From Hymenobacter edaphi (GTDB lineage: Bacteria > Bacteroidota > Bacteroidia > Cytophagales > Hymenobacteraceae), in NCBI RefSeq assembly GCF_003258365.1, contig NZ_QHKM01000003.1, positions 186,001-250,000 of the forward strand: 64,000 nucleotides of DNA, written 5' to 3'. Shown here piece by piece: positions 56,326 to 64,000 of this stretch. Both the position numbers and the translations under genes were made by a program. The notes beneath the pieces are model-generated. The model was not told the DNA's origin. It did not search any database and worked only from the letters and a program-made list of their open reading frames with translations. The first letter of the stretch is position 1, and each line of letters begins with the position of its first letter.

Positions 56326-57150
56326 ATGAAGTCACTATTGATAAGGGTAGCGCTGGCGGGCAGCCTGCTGGGCCTGCTCGCTCCCCTGACTGCCGCTGCC
56401 CAGCGTCAGCTGCGCAACCCGCTCAACGGCCGCACCGAGCTGCAACTGGAGCTGGCCCGCCAGAACGGCGACCTGTGGTGGGGCAGCCTGCGCGGCCAGC
56501 ACAGCTTCGGCCGCTACGGCGAGTTGTTTGAGTACAACTGGGCCCAGGCCGGCTACGAGCATTTCTGGTCGGAGCACTGGAGCGGCGGTGCCAACGCCCG
56601 CCTGGCGTTTTACAACCGCAACTACACCGATGCCAACGGCAACAGCGGGCTGCAGTTCCTGCTGCGCCCCGAGCTGCTGCTGCGCCACCGCGGCGACGTG
56701 TTCGGCTTCACTTTCGGGCAGCGCCTGAGCCTGGACTACGAGCTTCGGCCGGAGCCCCAGCGCAACCTCGGCCAGGCCCGTCTGCGCCTTGATCTGGAGC
56801 GATTCTACAACGTGGGGGAGCGGGTGAAGCTGCGCCCGCGCCTGGCCTACGAGGCCGCGGCCAACATCCGCCTGCAGCCCCCCGACGACACCCCCGAGGA
56901 GCGCACCCTCGAACAGGGCATCTGGCGGGCCGAAGTTGGCATCCGGCTTTCCGACCACCTGGACCTGACACCCTACGTAGCGCGCCAAACCGATTTTGCC
57001 GTCTTCCTGCCGCAGTTCGACAGCGACGGTAACCCCGTGGCCGGGGGGCGCACCAACGTGCGCACGCCCGTCGTCGGCATCGACCTACGCTACACCTTGT
57101 TCCAGGGCAAGGCTCCGTTCGAACGGGTGCAGCTACCGACGCAGCACTAA
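56326..57150 (+). CDS. DUF2490-like outer membrane beta-barrel protein
   Basis: The 274-residue product has a signal peptide (MKSLLIRVALAGSLLGLLAP to TAAAQ). About ten amphipathic beta-strands with alternating hydrophobic residues follow (ELQLELARQNGDLWWGSLRG, EHWSGGANARLAFYNRN, RLSLDYELRPEPQRNLGQ). The C-terminus ends in a strand (VGIDLRYTLFQ) followed by a short tail. The pattern is that of DUF2490 proteins, presumed outer membrane barrels of unknown function. Conserved residues include the TDFAVFLPQFDSDG turn near the end. Confidence 0.78.
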   Translation: MKSLLIRVALAGSLLGLLAPLTAAAQRQLRNPLNGRTELQLELARQNGDLWWGSLRGQHSFGRYGELFEYNWAQAGYEHFWSEHWSGGANARLAFYNRNYTDANGNSGLQFLLRPELLLRHRGDVFGFTFGQRLSLDYELRPEPQRNLGQARLRLDLERFYNVGERVKLRPRLAYEAAANIRLQPPDDTPEERTLEQGIWRAEVGIRLSDHLDLTPYVARQTDFAVFLPQFDSDGNPVAGGRTNVRTPVVGIDLRYTLFQGKAPFERVQLPTQH

Positions 57151-57371
57151 TTGTTGACTTTTTGGCAGTGTACCGGTGGCGTTGTAATCGTGGCCTGAAG
57201 GCTGTGAGGGAACAAAACGTCGGACTGCTTCCATTTCTGCGGCGGCTGTTGTGGCGTTGAAGTGTCATTTTGGCTGGAAAGCTGGGTTGGTATGAAATTG
57301 ATAGATAGAGAAGTGTCCGCCCCATGTTGGCGGCGGCCTAACTCCGGAACCCAACCCAACCACATACCCTT

Positions 57372-57812
57372 ATGGCAACCATGTTCAACACCCAGCCCGC
57401 CCGTCGTGCCGTGCGTCCCTTCGACGCTGTTCTGAGCCAGTTGTTCAACGATACCCTGCCCGGCTACACCACCGGCGCCGGCTTCCTGCCCGCCGCCGAC
57501 GTGCTGGAAACTGCCACCGGCTTCGAACTGCTGCTCACCCTGCCCGGTGTACCCAAGGACGCGCTGACCATCGACGTGCAGGAAGGCACCCTGACGGTGA
57601 GCGGCGAGCGGAAAGCTCCGGTTACGGAAGGCGAAAACGCCGTGAAAGTGCGCCGCACCGAGTCGAGCTACGGCACGTTCGCCCGCAAATTCCGCCTGCC
57701 CGAAACCGTCAACGCCAACGCCATCGAGGCCCACATGACCGACGGCGTGCTGCGCCTCGTGCTGCCCTTCGACACCGACAAAACCACCAAGCGTCAGATT
57801 GAAGTGCGCTAA
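57372..57812 (+). CDS. Small heat shock protein (Hsp20/alpha-crystallin)
   Basis: The 146-residue protein has the alpha-crystallin domain from about residue 40: ADVLETATGFELLLTLPGVP, then VQEGTLTVSGERKAP and the GVLRLVLPF motif (about 130-138). Hsp20 proteins hold unfolding proteins in oligomers for refolding. The C-terminus lacks the usual IxI anchor, ending KTTKRQIEVR. The 220-nt upstream gap holds no clear -7 box, so a heat-shock sigma factor promoter may be used. Confidence 0.93.
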   Translation: MATMFNTQPARRAVRPFDAVLSQLFNDTLPGYTTGAGFLPAADVLETATGFELLLTLPGVPKDALTIDVQEGTLTVSGERKAPVTEGENAVKVRRTESSYGTFARKFRLPETVNANAIEAHMTDGVLRLVLPFDTDKTTKRQIEVR

Positions 57813-57828
57813 CCGGCCACCAGACTGC

Positions 57829-57859
57829 AAAAAAGGCACCTTCCGTTGGTGCCTTTTTT
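57829..57859. terminator. Terminator after Hsp20
   Basis: AAAAAAGGCACC (57829-57840) pairs with GGTGCCTTTTTT (57848-57859). The A and T runs make it potentially bidirectional. Confidence 0.88.
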
Positions 57860-58012
57860 GTTGGTACGCGTGTTGCTGACTTAGCAAACTGATGCAACCC
57901 TGTACGAGCCGGCGGGTATCTAACGTTAAAGCGCCGCTGGCTCATTGGAGCTTCACGAAGCGTTTCGTACTTTAAACCCGGACTCACTTTTTTTCCTCTT
58001 CTTAGCTTACCC

Positions 58013-59518
58013 ATGCAAGCCAAACAAATGATGCTCGGCCTCCTGGGCTCCGCCATTCTCGGCGGGAGCGTGGCCGTGGGCGGGTACAAGCTGCTGGAAC
58101 CCGCGCGCCCCGATGCGCCGCAGGCCGTAGCTGCCGACCCCAACGTGCGCTACACCAGCGCGCTGCGTAGCTCCACCTACAACGTGCCCGAAGGCCTGAA
58201 CTTCGTGGCGGCCGCCTCGGCCGTGACGCCCGCCGTGGTGCACGTGATGACGGAGTACGCCCCGAAAATGGCGCAGAACGACCAGATCCGCATGGATCCA
58301 TTTCTGCGCCAGTTCTTTGGTGACGACTTCGACGGAGGAATGCGTCGGCAGCCGCAGGGCGCGCAGGTCGGGTCGGGCTCGGGCGTGATTATCGCCGCCA
58401 ACGGCTACATCGTGACCAACAACCACGTCATCGACAAGGCCGACAAGATTGAGGTGGTGCTCGACGACAAGCGCAAGTACTCCGCCAAGCTCATCGGCGC
58501 TGACCCCACCACCGACCTGGCCCTGCTGAAAGTGGAGGCCGACAACCTGCCCTACGTGCGCTACGGCTCGTCCGACAACGTGAAAGTAGGGGAGTGGGTC
58601 CTGGCCGTGGGCAACCCCTTCAACCTGAATTCGACCGTCACGGCGGGCATCATTTCGGCTAAAGGACGCAACATCAACATCCTCAACCGCGAGGACCGCA
58701 TGGGCATCGAATCGTTCCTGCAGACCGACGCGGTGGTAAACCCCGGCAACTCGGGCGGCGCCCTGGTCAACCTGAACGGCGACCTGATCGGCATCAACTC
58801 GGCCATTGCCTCGCACACCGGCTCGTTTGAGGGCTATTCCTTCGCCGTGCCCAGCTCCATCGTGAGCAAGGTGGTGGACGACCTGCTGAAGTACAAAGTG
58901 GTGCAGCGCGCCCTGCTCGGGGTGAACATCCGCGAGGTCGACGCCACGCTGGCTTCGGAGAAAAAGCTGAAGTCGCTTGACGGCGTGTACGTGGTGGGCC
59001 TGAGCTCGAACAGCGCCGCCGCTGACGCCGGCCTGAAGGAAGGCGACATCATCACCGAAATCAACGGGGCCAAGGTGAATACCTCCTCGCAGCTGCAGGA
59101 GCAGGTGGCCCGCTACCGCCCCGGCGACAAAATCAAGGTGAGCTACCTGCGCGGCGAGGACCGCCGCAACACCACCGCCACCCTGCGCAACTCCTCCGGC
59201 ACTACGGACATCGTGCGCGAGGAAACCACCGCTGCCATCGAGTACGAAGGGGCTAAGTTCTCGCCGCTGAGCCGGCAGGAAATGAACAAGCTGGACCTGG
59301 AAGGCGGCGCCAAAATCAGCGGCGTGCGCGGCTCCAACTTCCGCGAAACCGGCATTGCCGACGGCTTCATCATCACCCGCATCGACAAGAACAAGGTGAG
59401 CAAGCCCCAGGACGTGAAGCGCTACCTCGAAGCCGCCAAGCAAAGCCAGGGCGCGCTGGTCGAGGGCGTGTACCCCGACGGCCGCAAGTCCTACTACCCC
59501 ATCGGGCAGGTCGACTAA
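58013..59518 (+). CDS. DegP/HtrA-type periplasmic serine protease
   Basis: The 501-residue protein has an N-terminal hydrophobic segment (MMLGLLGSAILGGSVAVGGY), probably a signal anchor. The trypsin-like domain has catalytic His in VTNNHVID (about 138), Asp in PTTDLALLK (about 167) and Ser in VNPGNSGGALV (about 246). Two PDZ domains follow (about 300-395 and 410-495; LLGVNIREVDATLASEK, then GVRGSNFRETGIADGFI). DegP-type enzymes degrade or chaperone misfolded periplasmic proteins. Its place next to Hsp20 fits a stress theme, but each has its own terminator. Confidence 0.95.
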   Translation: MQAKQMMLGLLGSAILGGSVAVGGYKLLEPARPDAPQAVAADPNVRYTSALRSSTYNVPEGLNFVAAASAVTPAVVHVMTEYAPKMAQNDQIRMDPFLRQFFGDDFDGGMRRQPQGAQVGSGSGVIIAANGYIVTNNHVIDKADKIEVVLDDKRKYSAKLIGADPTTDLALLKVEADNLPYVRYGSSDNVKVGEWVLAVGNPFNLNSTVTAGIISAKGRNINILNREDRMGIESFLQTDAVVNPGNSGGALVNLNGDLIGINSAIASHTGSFEGYSFAVPSSIVSKVVDDLLKYKVVQRALLGVNIREVDATLASEKKLKSLDGVYVVGLSSNSAAADAGLKEGDIITEINGAKVNTSSQLQEQVARYRPGDKIKVSYLRGEDRRNTTATLRNSSGTTDIVREETTAAIEYEGAKFSPLSRQEMNKLDLEGGAKISGVRGSNFRETGIADGFIITRIDKNKVSKPQDVKRYLEAAKQSQGALVEGVYPDGRKSYYPIGQVD

Positions 59519-59538
59519 GCCGCGTCTGTCTTTTCACC

Positions 59539-59574
59539 AAAAAGCCGCCGTCAGCCCTGACGGCGGCTTTTTTT
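59539..59574 (+). terminator. Terminator after the DegP-like gene
   Basis: AAAAAGCCGCCGTCA (59539-59553) pairs with TGACGGCGGCTTTTT, ending in seven T. It lies 20 nt after the stop codon. Confidence 0.92.
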
Positions 59575-59670
59575 GTTGGCGGCAGCTGAGCGGCCACGAG
59601 GCGCCGGCGGAAGCGGGCCCTGGCGCCAGCAGCGTACCCGCACCGGCCGGGATGCCGGCGCCAACAAAAA

Positions 59671-59699
59671 AGCCGGCGCAGCGGGAGGCTGCACCGGCT
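59671..59699 (-). terminator. Terminator of the T9SS protein gene
   Basis: AGCCGGCGCAGC (59671-59682) pairs with GCTGCACCGGCT (59688-59699), with one mismatch or wobble. On the minus strand it is followed by TTTTTTG. It lies just after the stop codon of the gene ending at 59719. Confidence 0.8.
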
Positions 59700-59718
59700 T
59701 TGCAAGGGGACGTGGAAA

Positions 59719-60711
59719 CTACTGCACCACGATGCGGGCCTGCTGGGCACCGCTGCGCACCAGGTACATGCCGGCTTTCACGTCCGACACGTTCAGGCTG
59801 GTGGCGCCGGCGGGCAGCTCACGCACCACGCGACCCTGCAGGTCGAGCAGCTGCACGCGCTGGCCTTTGGCGGCCCCTTCCACCTGCACCAGCTCGCGGG
59901 CCGGGTTCGGGTAAATGGCCAGCGGGCTGAGCTTGGAAGCGGTTTTGGTGCCCGTCGTCGTGTTCGGCGAGAAGATAAACACGCGGTTGTTGCTGGCGCG
60001 GGCTGTGATGGTGGTGGTTTCGGCAGTCGTGCTGAAGGTGGTGGTGTTGCTCAGCGTCGCCAGCGAAATGAAGTTGCCGTTGGCGCGGCCGGCAATGCCC
60101 ACCGACGCCGAGCGCGTGCCCGATACCGTGCCGCTGCCCTGAATGTAGGCGAAGCGCACTTCGTTGGTGGTTTCGTCGAGCTGCACCTGGAACGACTGCA
60201 CCGGGCCGGCGGCCTGCGGAGCCCAGCGGGCGTCGCGCCACTCGATGGTAAACGTGCGGTTCGGGGCCGTGCCGGTGGTGTTGTAGAGCAGGCTGCCGTC
60301 GGGGCTGGTGCCGGTGCCGGAGTTGGCAAAGCTGATATCGTCCCAGAGCGGGGCGGCAATGGGGCGCGGCGTGCCGGAGGTCAGGTTGTTATCCACCTTG
60401 GAGTCCGTCAGGGCTTGCCCAAAGGTGATGAAGCCGTTGGTGGAGGCCGAGACGGTGGTGTAGTTCGTGTCGTCGAACTTGAAGGTGAAGCCCAGCGGGA
60501 TATTGTTGTACCAGCCGTCGTTGATGTTGCCCCCGCTCAGAGCCGGCGAAGTGGCCGTGGCCGGCAGCGCAACGAAGGTAGCGCCCGTAGCCGCGCTCGG
60601 CGTGTAGGTGTTGACGAGCTGGGCCTGAGCCGAAACCAGCGGCAGCGCGGCCAGGGCCGTCAGCGACAGAAGGGCTTTGGTGCGGCGCTTGAGGGGTAGA
60701 AAATGTAACAT
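59719..60711 (-). CDS. Secreted protein with T9SS sorting domain
   Basis: The 330-residue product has a signal peptide (KRRTKALLSLTALAALPLVS to AQAQ). A beta-rich Ser/Thr/Asn/Gly domain follows (GGNINDGWYNNIPLGFTFKF, STNGFITFGQALTDSKVDN, RTFTIEWRDARWA). The TNGFITFG motif is common in secreted Bacteroidota proteins with lectin-like sandwich folds. The last ~75 residues (LAIYPNPARELVQVEGA to QQARIVVQ) are a T9SS type A sorting domain. The function is unknown. It is convergent with the DegP-like gene. Confidence 0.85.
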   Translation of the reverse strand: MLHFLPLKRRTKALLSLTALAALPLVSAQAQLVNTYTPSAATGATFVALPATATSPALSGGNINDGWYNNIPLGFTFKFDDTNYTTVSASTNGFITFGQALTDSKVDNNLTSGTPRPIAAPLWDDISFANSGTGTSPDGSLLYNTTGTAPNRTFTIEWRDARWAPQAAGPVQSFQVQLDETTNEVRFAYIQGSGTVSGTRSASVGIAGRANGNFISLATLSNTTTFSTTAETTTITARASNNRVFIFSPNTTTGTKTASKLSPLAIYPNPARELVQVEGAAKGQRVQLLDLQGRVVRELPAGATSLNVSDVKAGMYLVRSGAQQARIVVQ

Positions 60712-61164
60712 AAGGAAGAATGAGTGGGTGAGAAAGAAAGGGCAGTTCGGGGCGGGAAACCAATGATTCCCGTGGGCAAAAAGGTGCGGTGAGGCGTGTG
60801 GAGCGCGGGCCGGGCTGCTTGAGTTGCCGCCGGGCCGGGCGGAGAGTGGCGAAGCCGGAAGGCTGCTTGGGGTGTAAGAATAAGAAAAAAAGCGCTGACA
60901 GTGCGTATTTGGGAGTTTAAGGTCCGCTCAGAATCTGAACCCTAAAACGAATTGGCTTTTTTTATTTCCGCAAACGTTGTCGGGAACGTTGCCAATGCCC
61001 CTGTTGCGCTGGAAGTGAAGGGACTGAATGCTGCGAAATTGTCTTTTCCCAATCTGGGTCTTTGTGCCTCCGGCGGCCCTCAAGTCGCTGCTTCTTTTGG
61101 TTAGCTTTGCGGCGTCGCCCCGGCGGCTCATTCCCCGATTCAACTTCCCACCCTTCCTTATCTT
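60712..61164. other. Divergent intergenic region between the T9SS protein and aldehyde dehydrogenase genes
   Basis: This 453-nt stretch has no supportable gene. It should hold promoters for both divergent genes. It contains a T-run (CTTTTTTTATTTCC, about 60956-60969) and an operator-like palindrome at 60970-60992 (GCAAACGTT...AACGTTGC, one bulged A). A -7 box (TAGCTTTG, 61102-61109) is listed separately. Which gene the palindrome would control is not clear. Confidence 0.5.
61102..61109 (+). promoter_or_regulatory. Candidate -7 box of the aldehyde dehydrogenase gene
   Basis: TAGCTTTG matches TAnnTTTG exactly, 55 nt before the ATG at 61165. No -33 TTTG is found at the usual distance; TTTTGG occurs just upstream. 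Confidence 0.5.
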
Positions 61165-62763
61165 ATGAAACAAGCCATCGAAGAAGCCACCGCTACGGCT
61201 ACCGACGTGCAGGAACACGACCACCACGGCATCGGGCAGGTGCTGCAGGAGCTGGGCGTAGACGCCATCAATGCTGCTTACAGCACCGGTCTGCAGTGGG
61301 GCGGTACCAGCAACGAGCGAATCCTGAGCATTTCGTCGCCCACCGACGGTAAGCTCATCGGCAAGGTGCGCGTGGCCACGGCTGCCGACTACGAACAGGT
61401 CGTCACGACGGCCCAGGAAGCTTTCAAAACCTGGCGGCTGGTGCCGGCGCCCAAGCGCGGCGAAATCGTGCGGCAGATTGGCAACAAGCTGCGCGAGTAC
61501 AAGGAGCCGCTGGGCAAGCTGGTGAGCTACGAGATGGGCAAAATCCTGCAGGAAGGCCTGGGCGAGGTGCAGGAAATGATTGACATCTGCGACTTCGCCG
61601 TGGGCCTCTCGCGGCAGCTGCACGGCTACACCATGCACTCGGAGCGCCCCGCCCACCGCATGTACGAGCAGTACCACCCGCTGGGTGTCGTCGGCATCAT
61701 CTCGGCCTTCAACTTCCCGGTGGCCGTGTGGAGCTGGAATGCCATGCTGGCCGCCGTGTGCGGCGACGTGAGCATCTGGAAACCCTCGGAGAAGACTCCG
61801 CTGGTGGCCGTGGCCGTGCAGCACATCATCAAGGACGTGCTGCGCGAAAACGAGCTGCCCGAGGGCATTTTCAGCGTCATCGTGGGCGACGCCGAAATCG
61901 GCAGCCTCCTGTCGGCCGATGAGCGCGTGCCGCTGGTATCGGCCACGGGCTCGACGCGCATGGGCAAGAAGGTGGGCGCGGTGGTAGGTGCCCGCCTCGG
62001 CAAGGCCCTGCTGGAGCTGGGCGGCAACAACGCCATCATCATCACCCCCCACGCCGACCTCGACATGGCCATCCGCGCCGTGCTCTTCGGCGCCGTGGGC
62101 ACCGCGGGCCAGCGCTGCACCACCACGCGCCGCCTCATCGTGCACGCCGACGTGTACGACGACGTGAAGCAGCGCCTGCTCTCGGCTTACCCCAAGCTGC
62201 CCATCGGCCACCCGCTGCAGGAGGGCAACCTCGTGGGCCCGCTCATCGATACCGACGCGGTGCAGAGCTTCACCAAGGCGCTGGCGGCCGTGCAAGCCGA
62301 AGGCGGCACGCTGCTCACCGGCGGCGAGGTGCTCAGCGGCCCGGGCTACGAAACCGGTACCTACGTGCAGCCGGCACTGGTGGAAGCCAAAAACGAGTAC
62401 CACACCGTGCAGGAAGAAACCTTCGCCCCGATTCTGTACCTGATCAAGTACGAAGGCACCGTTGAAAACGCCATCGAGTTGCAGAACGGCGTGCGGCAGG
62501 GCCTCTCGTCGTCCATCTTCTCGCTGAACATGCGCGAGACGGAAGCCTTCCTGGCCCACACCGGCTCCGACTGCGGCATTGCCAATGTGAACATCGGCAC
62601 CTCGGGCGCCGAAATCGGCGGGGCTTTCGGCGGCGAGAAGGAAACCGGTGGCGGCCGCGAATCCGGCTCCGACGCCTGGCGCGTGTACATGCGCCGCCAG
62701 ACCAACACCATCAACTACAGCACCCAGCTGCCGCTGGCCCAGGGCATCAAGTTCGATATCTAA
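61165..62763 (+). CDS. ALDH7-type aldehyde dehydrogenase (alpha-aminoadipic semialdehyde dehydrogenase-like)
   Basis: The 532-residue enzyme has the ALDH catalytic Cys in AGQRCTTTRR (about 317) and the general base Glu in LLELGGNNAI (about 283), and the NAD-binding segment SATGSTRMGKKVGAVV. Segments such as QWGGTSNERILSISSPTDG, SERPAHRMYEQYHPLGVVGI and AEIGGAFGGEKETGGGRESG are typical of ALDH7 (antiquitin, AmaB), which oxidises alpha-aminoadipate semialdehyde in lysine degradation. No other lysine-degradation gene is in the window. A 25-residue His/Glu/Thr-rich N-terminal extension precedes the conserved part. Confidence 0.93.
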   Translation: MKQAIEEATATATDVQEHDHHGIGQVLQELGVDAINAAYSTGLQWGGTSNERILSISSPTDGKLIGKVRVATAADYEQVVTTAQEAFKTWRLVPAPKRGEIVRQIGNKLREYKEPLGKLVSYEMGKILQEGLGEVQEMIDICDFAVGLSRQLHGYTMHSERPAHRMYEQYHPLGVVGIISAFNFPVAVWSWNAMLAAVCGDVSIWKPSEKTPLVAVAVQHIIKDVLRENELPEGIFSVIVGDAEIGSLLSADERVPLVSATGSTRMGKKVGAVVGARLGKALLELGGNNAIIITPHADLDMAIRAVLFGAVGTAGQRCTTTRRLIVHADVYDDVKQRLLSAYPKLPIGHPLQEGNLVGPLIDTDAVQSFTKALAAVQAEGGTLLTGGEVLSGPGYETGTYVQPALVEAKNEYHTVQEETFAPILYLIKYEGTVENAIELQNGVRQGLSSSIFSLNMRETEAFLAHTGSDCGIANVNIGTSGAEIGGAFGGEKETGGGRESGSDAWRVYMRRQTNTINYSTQLPLAQGIKFDI

Positions 62764-62782
62764 GCCGGTGCCGTATGCTCCC

Positions 62783-62819
62783 AAAAAAGCCCCGCAGCTA
62801 CCAGCTGCGGGGCTTTTTT
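62783..62819. terminator. Bidirectional terminator after the aldehyde dehydrogenase gene
   Basis: AAAAAAGCCCCGCAGCT (62783-62799) pairs perfectly with 62803-62819 around ACC. A and T runs on both sides let it end both this gene and the convergent lipoprotein gene, whose stop begins 3 nt away. Confidence 0.93.
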
Positions 62820-62821
62820 AC

Positions 62822-63358
62822 TTATCGGCTGATTTTGATGTCGCCGTGGCCTTTCGCCTGCAGCGTACTGCCCGCGTAAAAAACGTAATACAGGCGGTAG
62901 GTCTGGCCGTTGGCGTACTGGTCGGCGTTCAGGACGAGCTGTAAGCCGTAGCCGCCGGTGGTGCTGCCGAGACTGGTCCGGCTGATAACCTGGTAATGCT
63001 GATCGGCCACCACGATTTCCAGGGCCATGCCCGGGGGCTTTTCGAAGGGAAACGTTGCCAATTGACCGGCCGGATTGGGGTACAGCGTCCGAAGGGCCTG
63101 GCGGTTGAACGTACTACTGGCAGCCGCGTTGAGCGGCACGTTCAGCGAGCTGAACAGGGCTAGCTCCTGCTCGTTCCACTCTCCGTCCAGGGACCAGTCG
63201 GTAGCATCGACGTGGCCCGTCGGGCGGTTGTTGGCGTCGGTTTCGGTGACGCCGCCGTTGGGCCCAAAATCAATGCGAGGCCGCTGGTCTTCGTCGGCTT
63301 TCTTGCCGCAGCCCGCCAGCAGGGCCAGCAGCAACAGGCTGTATGCGCAACGTTTCAT
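62822..63358 (-). CDS. Lipoprotein of unknown function
   Basis: From the ATG complement at 63358 the product is 178 residues with a clear lipoprotein signal (MKRCAYSLLLLALLAGCGKK, Cys17). An acidic Asn/Asp-rich stretch follows. The C-terminal half (TLYPNPAGQLATFPFEKPPG, QLVLNADQYANGQTYRLYYV) resembles the beta-fold of T9SS sorting domains, including YPNP, although a lipid anchor and a T9SS signal would be an unusual pair. The FkbM gene lies upstream on the same strand, 22 nt away, so the two may be one operon. No function is assigned. Confidence 0.7.
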   Translation of the reverse strand: MKRCAYSLLLLALLAGCGKKADEDQRPRIDFGPNGGVTETDANNRPTGHVDATDWSLDGEWNEQELALFSSLNVPLNAAASSTFNRQALRTLYPNPAGQLATFPFEKPPGMALEIVVADQHYQVISRTSLGSTTGGYGLQLVLNADQYANGQTYRLYYVFYAGSTLQAKGHGDIKISR

Positions 63359-63380
63359 AGCTAATCGGTTTTCCGGCGGC

Positions 63381-64000
63381 TTACGCCGGATAGGCAATAA
63401 AATAGTAGTTCTTGCCCTGCTCGAACTGCTGCACGAACTCCTGGCGCGTAAACGGCGCCTCGCTGCGCAGCCAGCGCTTCATCAGCGACACCTGCAGGCC
63501 CGCTTTTTCCGTCAGCAGGTCGTACACCTGCTCGGGGCGGGTGCCGTAGCAGTCGGCCGCGCCCAGGCCGTGCTCGAAGATGACTACCGGCCGGGTGCGG
63601 CGCAGCGTTTCCACCGCGCCCTGCAGCACCTGCAGCTCGGCGCCCTCCACGTCGATTTTGATCAAATCCACGCGCTGATCCAGGGGGATGACGTGGTCCA
63701 TCAGGTCGGTTTGCACCTCGATAGTGGTATCCTGCTCGTCGGGCTTGTCGTAGTTGCGCTTCTGCAAGCCGCTGTAGGCGGGGTTGCTGATGACGTAGTT
63801 GAAGGTGGCCGTGCCCTTGGCGTTGCTCAGCGCCACGTTCAGGATGCGGGCCAGGCCCGGCGCGTCGTAGCGGCGCTGCAGGTCGGCGTAGAGGTCGGGG
63901 AGGGGTTCGAAGCCGAAGTGCCGGCCCTGCGGGGCGGCGGCCAGCATCAGGTCCAGCACCTCGCCCTTGTGGCAACCGATATCGATGCAGGTCGAGCCGG
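63381..64000 (-). CDS. FkbM-family methyltransferase (5' end outside the window)
   Basis: The frame is open to the window edge, so the 5' part of the gene is missing. The visible 206 residues show the FkbM pattern: CIDIGCHKGEVLDLMLAAAP at the edge, HFGFEPLPDLYADLQRRY, the VDLIKIDVEGAELQVLQGA motif and VVIFEHGLG near the end. The IDVEGAE segment is the usual identity mark of the family. FkbM-like enzymes O-methylate sugars or other small molecules. Acceptor unknown; a cell-surface glycan is possible. Confidence 0.87.
   Translation of the reverse strand, partial: GSTCIDIGCHKGEVLDLMLAAAPQGRHFGFEPLPDLYADLQRRYDAPGLARILNVALSNAKGTATFNYVISNPAYSGLQKRNYDKPDEQDTTIEVQTDLMDHVIPLDQRVDLIKIDVEGAELQVLQGAVETLRRTRPVVIFEHGLGAADCYGTRPEQVYDLLTEKAGLQVSLMKRWLRSEAPFTRQEFVQQFEQGKNYYFIAYPA

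Overview
The window is a chromosomal segment from a high-GC member of the Bacteroidota, most likely a Hymenobacter-like Cytophagales bacterium. This rests on several things visible in the sequence: TAnnTTTG-type -7 promoter boxes, few Shine-Dalgarno sequences, at least four proteins with C-terminal type IX secretion (T9SS) sorting domains, a TonB-dependent receptor with an N-terminal carboxypeptidase-regulatory-like domain, and a SecA with the long Bacteroidota-type insert. I saw no rRNA, tRNA, insertion sequence, phage gene or CRISPR array.

Positions 1-12257 carry the end of the S10 operon, the spc operon and the alpha operon: rpsC (partial), rplP, rpmC, rpsQ, rplN, rplX, rplE, rpsN, then rpsH, rplF, rplR, rpsE, rpmD, rplO, secY, map, infA, rpmJ, rpsM, rpsK, rpsD, rpoA, rplQ. 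The order is classical except that rpsN and rpsH, normally adjacent, are separated by a terminator, a low-GC SUFU-domain gene and a new promoter region. eno and a DivIC/FtsB-like gene follow.

Positions 14640-25225 hold a giant CARDB-repeat T9SS protein, a small exported protein, anmK, a YdeI-like gene, an aldo/keto reductase, an HscA-like Hsp70 and a lipoprotein of the L,D-transpeptidase-like YkuD_2 family. Palindromic intergenic repeats are scattered between them.

Positions 25604-32945 form a co-directional cluster: a T9SS-secreted DUF4331 protein, a TPR protein, a HupE/UreJ-like membrane protein, a small Cys-rich protein and a TonB receptor with a His-rich plug. It looks like a surface-to-periplasm acquisition system, possibly for a metal, and is the best candidate here for an under-described system.

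Positions 33162-44568 are mostly housekeeping and accessory genes: a secreted GH13 amylase, a second YkuD_2 protein, a FUSC-family membrane protein, an Ldh-family oxidoreductase, a 41-bp tandem array of palindromes, Ppx/GppA, an RlmI-like methyltransferase, an unknown protein, DinB, dapF and a GNAT acetyltransferase. Positions 44743-49507 are a sugar locus (glycosyltransferase, UDP-galactopyranose mutase, GH1-like protein, RmlD-like reductase) that suggests a galactofuranose-containing glycan or glycolipid.

Positions 49718-64000 carry secA, deoC, a SPOR lipoprotein, a small unknown protein, an M20 amidohydrolase, a DUF2490-like outer membrane protein, Hsp20, a DegP/HtrA protease, a T9SS protein, an ALDH7 dehydrogenase, a lipoprotein and the 3' part of an FkbM methyltransferase gene cut by the window edge. 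Most transcription units end in clear hairpins, several of them bidirectional.
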